A stretch of DNA of 60,891 nucleotides from Methanobrevibacter sp. GTDB taxonomy: Archaea > Methanobacteriota > Methanobacteria > Methanobacteriales > Methanobacteriaceae. Every line of letters starts with the position of its first letter. Within the stretch, counting starts at the first letter, position 1. The position numbers and the translations under genes are program-made. A model generated the notes under the pieces. The model made no database searches and was not told the DNA's origin. It saw only the letters and a list, made by a program, of their open reading frames with translations. Positions 59,554 to 60,891 of this stretch are shown in pieces. The DNA is taken from positions 96,851 through 157,741 of the forward strand of contig NZ_SUTM01000004.1 in the NCBI RefSeq assembly GCF_015062935.1, given 5' to 3'.

Positions 59554-60729
59554 ATGAACGTTAATGCTGATGAAAAAATATTTACAAAATCATTCTTTCT
59601 TGTTTTTATATCTCTGTTATGCACAGCCTTGGTGATGTATGTATTGATGTCGACTGTTACGGAATATGCGACATCAATGGGCTCATCAGCTACTGTTGCA
59701 GGTCTTGTATCTGGAATATATATTTTTGGCGGACTTTGCTCTAGAATCTATTCTGGCAATGCCCTTGAGCGAATCGGATGGAAGAAAACAGCATTAATAT
59801 TTATGAGCATTCATTTTTTGTCCTGTCTTTTGTATTTCATTGTTCTTGATGTTAATGTTCTTCTGATTGTCAGATTCATTCATGGTATAGGATTTGGAGC
59901 ATCAGCTAATGCAATAGTTACAATTGCTTCAGATGTCCTTCCAAAAAATCGTTTTGGTGAAGCCTTTGGCTATTTCATGATGGGAACCACATTGGCTGTT
60001 GGACTGGGGCCATTTATTGGAGGATTTCTCTATGATGCCGTTGGTTCATACGGATGTTTTTTAAGTGCAGCAATATTTTCAGCTGTTGCTTTAATAAGCA
60101 TTTCTCTCGTTGATGTTTCAGCCAATGATCCTGCAAACAATCCTCAAATTAGGGCAGATGAGGAATACTCTGGTTTTGAAAAAATATTTGAAAGAGGTGC
60201 AATTCCTGTTTCACTTTTCACAGCACTGACAAGTCTTGGATATGTTTCCATCCTCTCATTTTACAGGTTATATGCTGCTGAAGTGAACTTAACATCAATC
60301 TTTTCATGGTTTTTCATTATATATTCTCTTGTTCTTATTCTCTCACGGCCGATTGCAGGCAGGATTCAGGATAGGGGTGGAGATATGATAATATGTGTAG
60401 TTGGAATTGTGGCACAGTCTGTTGGACTGTTTTTAATTGCTGTTTTTCCGTCAACATTAACCGTAATTGTCTGTGCAGTATGCGCTGCATTGGGTTTCGG
60501 AACTCTCAACTCTGCATGCACAACTATCGTCACAAGGAATGTTTCTCAAAATCGCAGGTCCTATGCTGTATCGACATTTTTCATATTCTGCGATGCTACA
60601 ATGGGCTTTGGACCAGCACTTTTGGGATTATTCGCATCAAACGGATATGCGCCAGTATATCTGATTTCATCAATAATAACAGTTTTAGCTCTCCCTATAT
60701 GTTTATTTGCCTTAAAAAGTTTTGAATAG
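59554..60729 (+). CDS. Major facilitator superfamily transporter
   Basis: A 391-residue membrane protein with about twelve helices. The loop between helices 2 and 3 reads GGLCSRIYSGNALERIGWKK, a form of the MFS motif G-x-x-x-D/S-R-x-G-R-[KR], and the helix 4-5 region has FIHGIGFGASANAIVT. The pattern resembles drug-efflux-type carriers. No Shine-Dalgarno; a TATA-like tttttaattat 25-30 bases before the ATG fits a leaderless transcript. Regulated possibly by the PadR protein upstream. Substrate unknown. Confidence 0.88.
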   Translation: MNVNADEKIFTKSFFLVFISLLCTALVMYVLMSTVTEYATSMGSSATVAGLVSGIYIFGGLCSRIYSGNALERIGWKKTALIFMSIHFLSCLLYFIVLDVNVLLIVRFIHGIGFGASANAIVTIASDVLPKNRFGEAFGYFMMGTTLAVGLGPFIGGFLYDAVGSYGCFLSAAIFSAVALISISLVDVSANDPANNPQIRADEEYSGFEKIFERGAIPVSLFTALTSLGYVSILSFYRLYAAEVNLTSIFSWFFIIYSLVLILSRPIAGRIQDRGGDMIICVVGIVAQSVGLFLIAVFPSTLTVIVCAVCAALGFGTLNSACTTIVTRNVSQNRRSYAVSTFFIFCDATMGFGPALLGLFASNGYAPVYLISSIITVLALPICLFALKSFE

Positions 60730-60891
60730 TTAATATTTTTTCATGTTACATTGTTATATTTAAATTATATTCGGATAATATGCAATTTAATCGATGAAAA
60801 GCTCTATTTTTTTAAGGGAATTCCCCATAATTCTGTAATTAACTTTTTTTAATTATTTCATTAGATTATTGTTATTATGATGTTGGATTTT

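Noticed and set aside
60730-60891. Start of a further gene at the right edge (ATGATG near 60876)
   Set aside because: Only a few codons are visible, without a clear ribosome site, so it cannot be supported.

Overview
The window is AT-rich archaeal chromosome from a methanogen of the order Methanobacteriales, most likely Methanobrevibacter or a close relative; I cannot name a species. The archaeal and methanogen markers are cfbC (coenzyme F430 synthesis), mfnB (methanofuran synthesis), an AtwA-type ABC ATPase (methyl-CoM reductase activation), archaeal riboflavin synthase, deoxyhypusine synthase, prefoldin beta, Pcc1, RpoP, L37Ae, an archaeal Brix protein, geranylgeranyl reductase, DUF371 and DUF3194, and a tRNA without encoded CCA. 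The large Ig-like and beta-helix 'adhesin-like' surface proteins are typical of Methanobrevibacter. I see no ribosomal RNA, CRISPR array, transposase or prophage.

Layout. 1-12 kb: a surface-protein island of four adhesin-like genes, one cut by the left edge, interrupted by a DUF371 gene and tRNA-Leu(GAG). 12-16 kb: galU, a ferredoxin-fused aldo/keto reductase with a small convergent gene at its end, and a compact locus of a Cys-rich zinc-ribbon peptide, a radical SAM/SPASM enzyme and a second tiny Cys-rich peptide. 16-22 kb: a heavy-metal P-type ATPase behind three copies of a 40-bp promoter repeat, hisG, then CBS-domain regulator, deoxyhypusine synthase and a membrane protein. 22-26 kb: two minus-strand genes (DUF5654, pyrF), then the cbiMNQO cobalt/nickel importer behind a palindromic operator. 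26-33.8 kb: housekeeping runs (ribC, glycosyltransferase, DUF2304, a LutA/LutB-like Fe-S pair, mfnB, guaB, then rpl37Ae-rpoP-Brix-pcc1-pfdB-DUF3194). 33.8-34.4 kb: a 617-bp gap with no convincing gene but strong inverted repeats. 34.4-37.2 kb: HisA/HisF-like protein, a small minus-strand membrane protein, a CDF metal exporter and a PfkB-like kinase. 37.3-46.5 kb: a 2469-residue helicase/nuclease-like protein with a very long acidic linker, followed by uvrC. 46.5-60.9 kb: zinc-ribbon membrane protein, AtwA-like ATPase and UspA, ferredoxin and geranylgeranyl reductase, galE, an unknown coiled-coil protein, purF, a U32 peptidase, a degenerate MetX-like protein, cfbC, a DNA-alkyl repair protein, a small secreted protein, a PadR regulator and an MFS transporter.

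Themes. Metal supply runs through the window: Ni/Co import (cbiMNQO), metal export (P-type ATPase, CDF) and nickel cofactor insertion (cfbC). galU and galE supply UDP-sugars for envelope polymers, and the adhesin-like proteins decorate that envelope. The ferredoxin next to geranylgeranyl reductase is a plausible electron donor for saturating archaeal lipids. The least described pieces are the radical SAM/Cys-rich peptide locus, the MetX-like protein that appears to start at AUU and has lost catalytic residues, the giant helicase-like protein with a variant nuclease motif, the triplicated promoter repeat, and the structured 617-bp gap.
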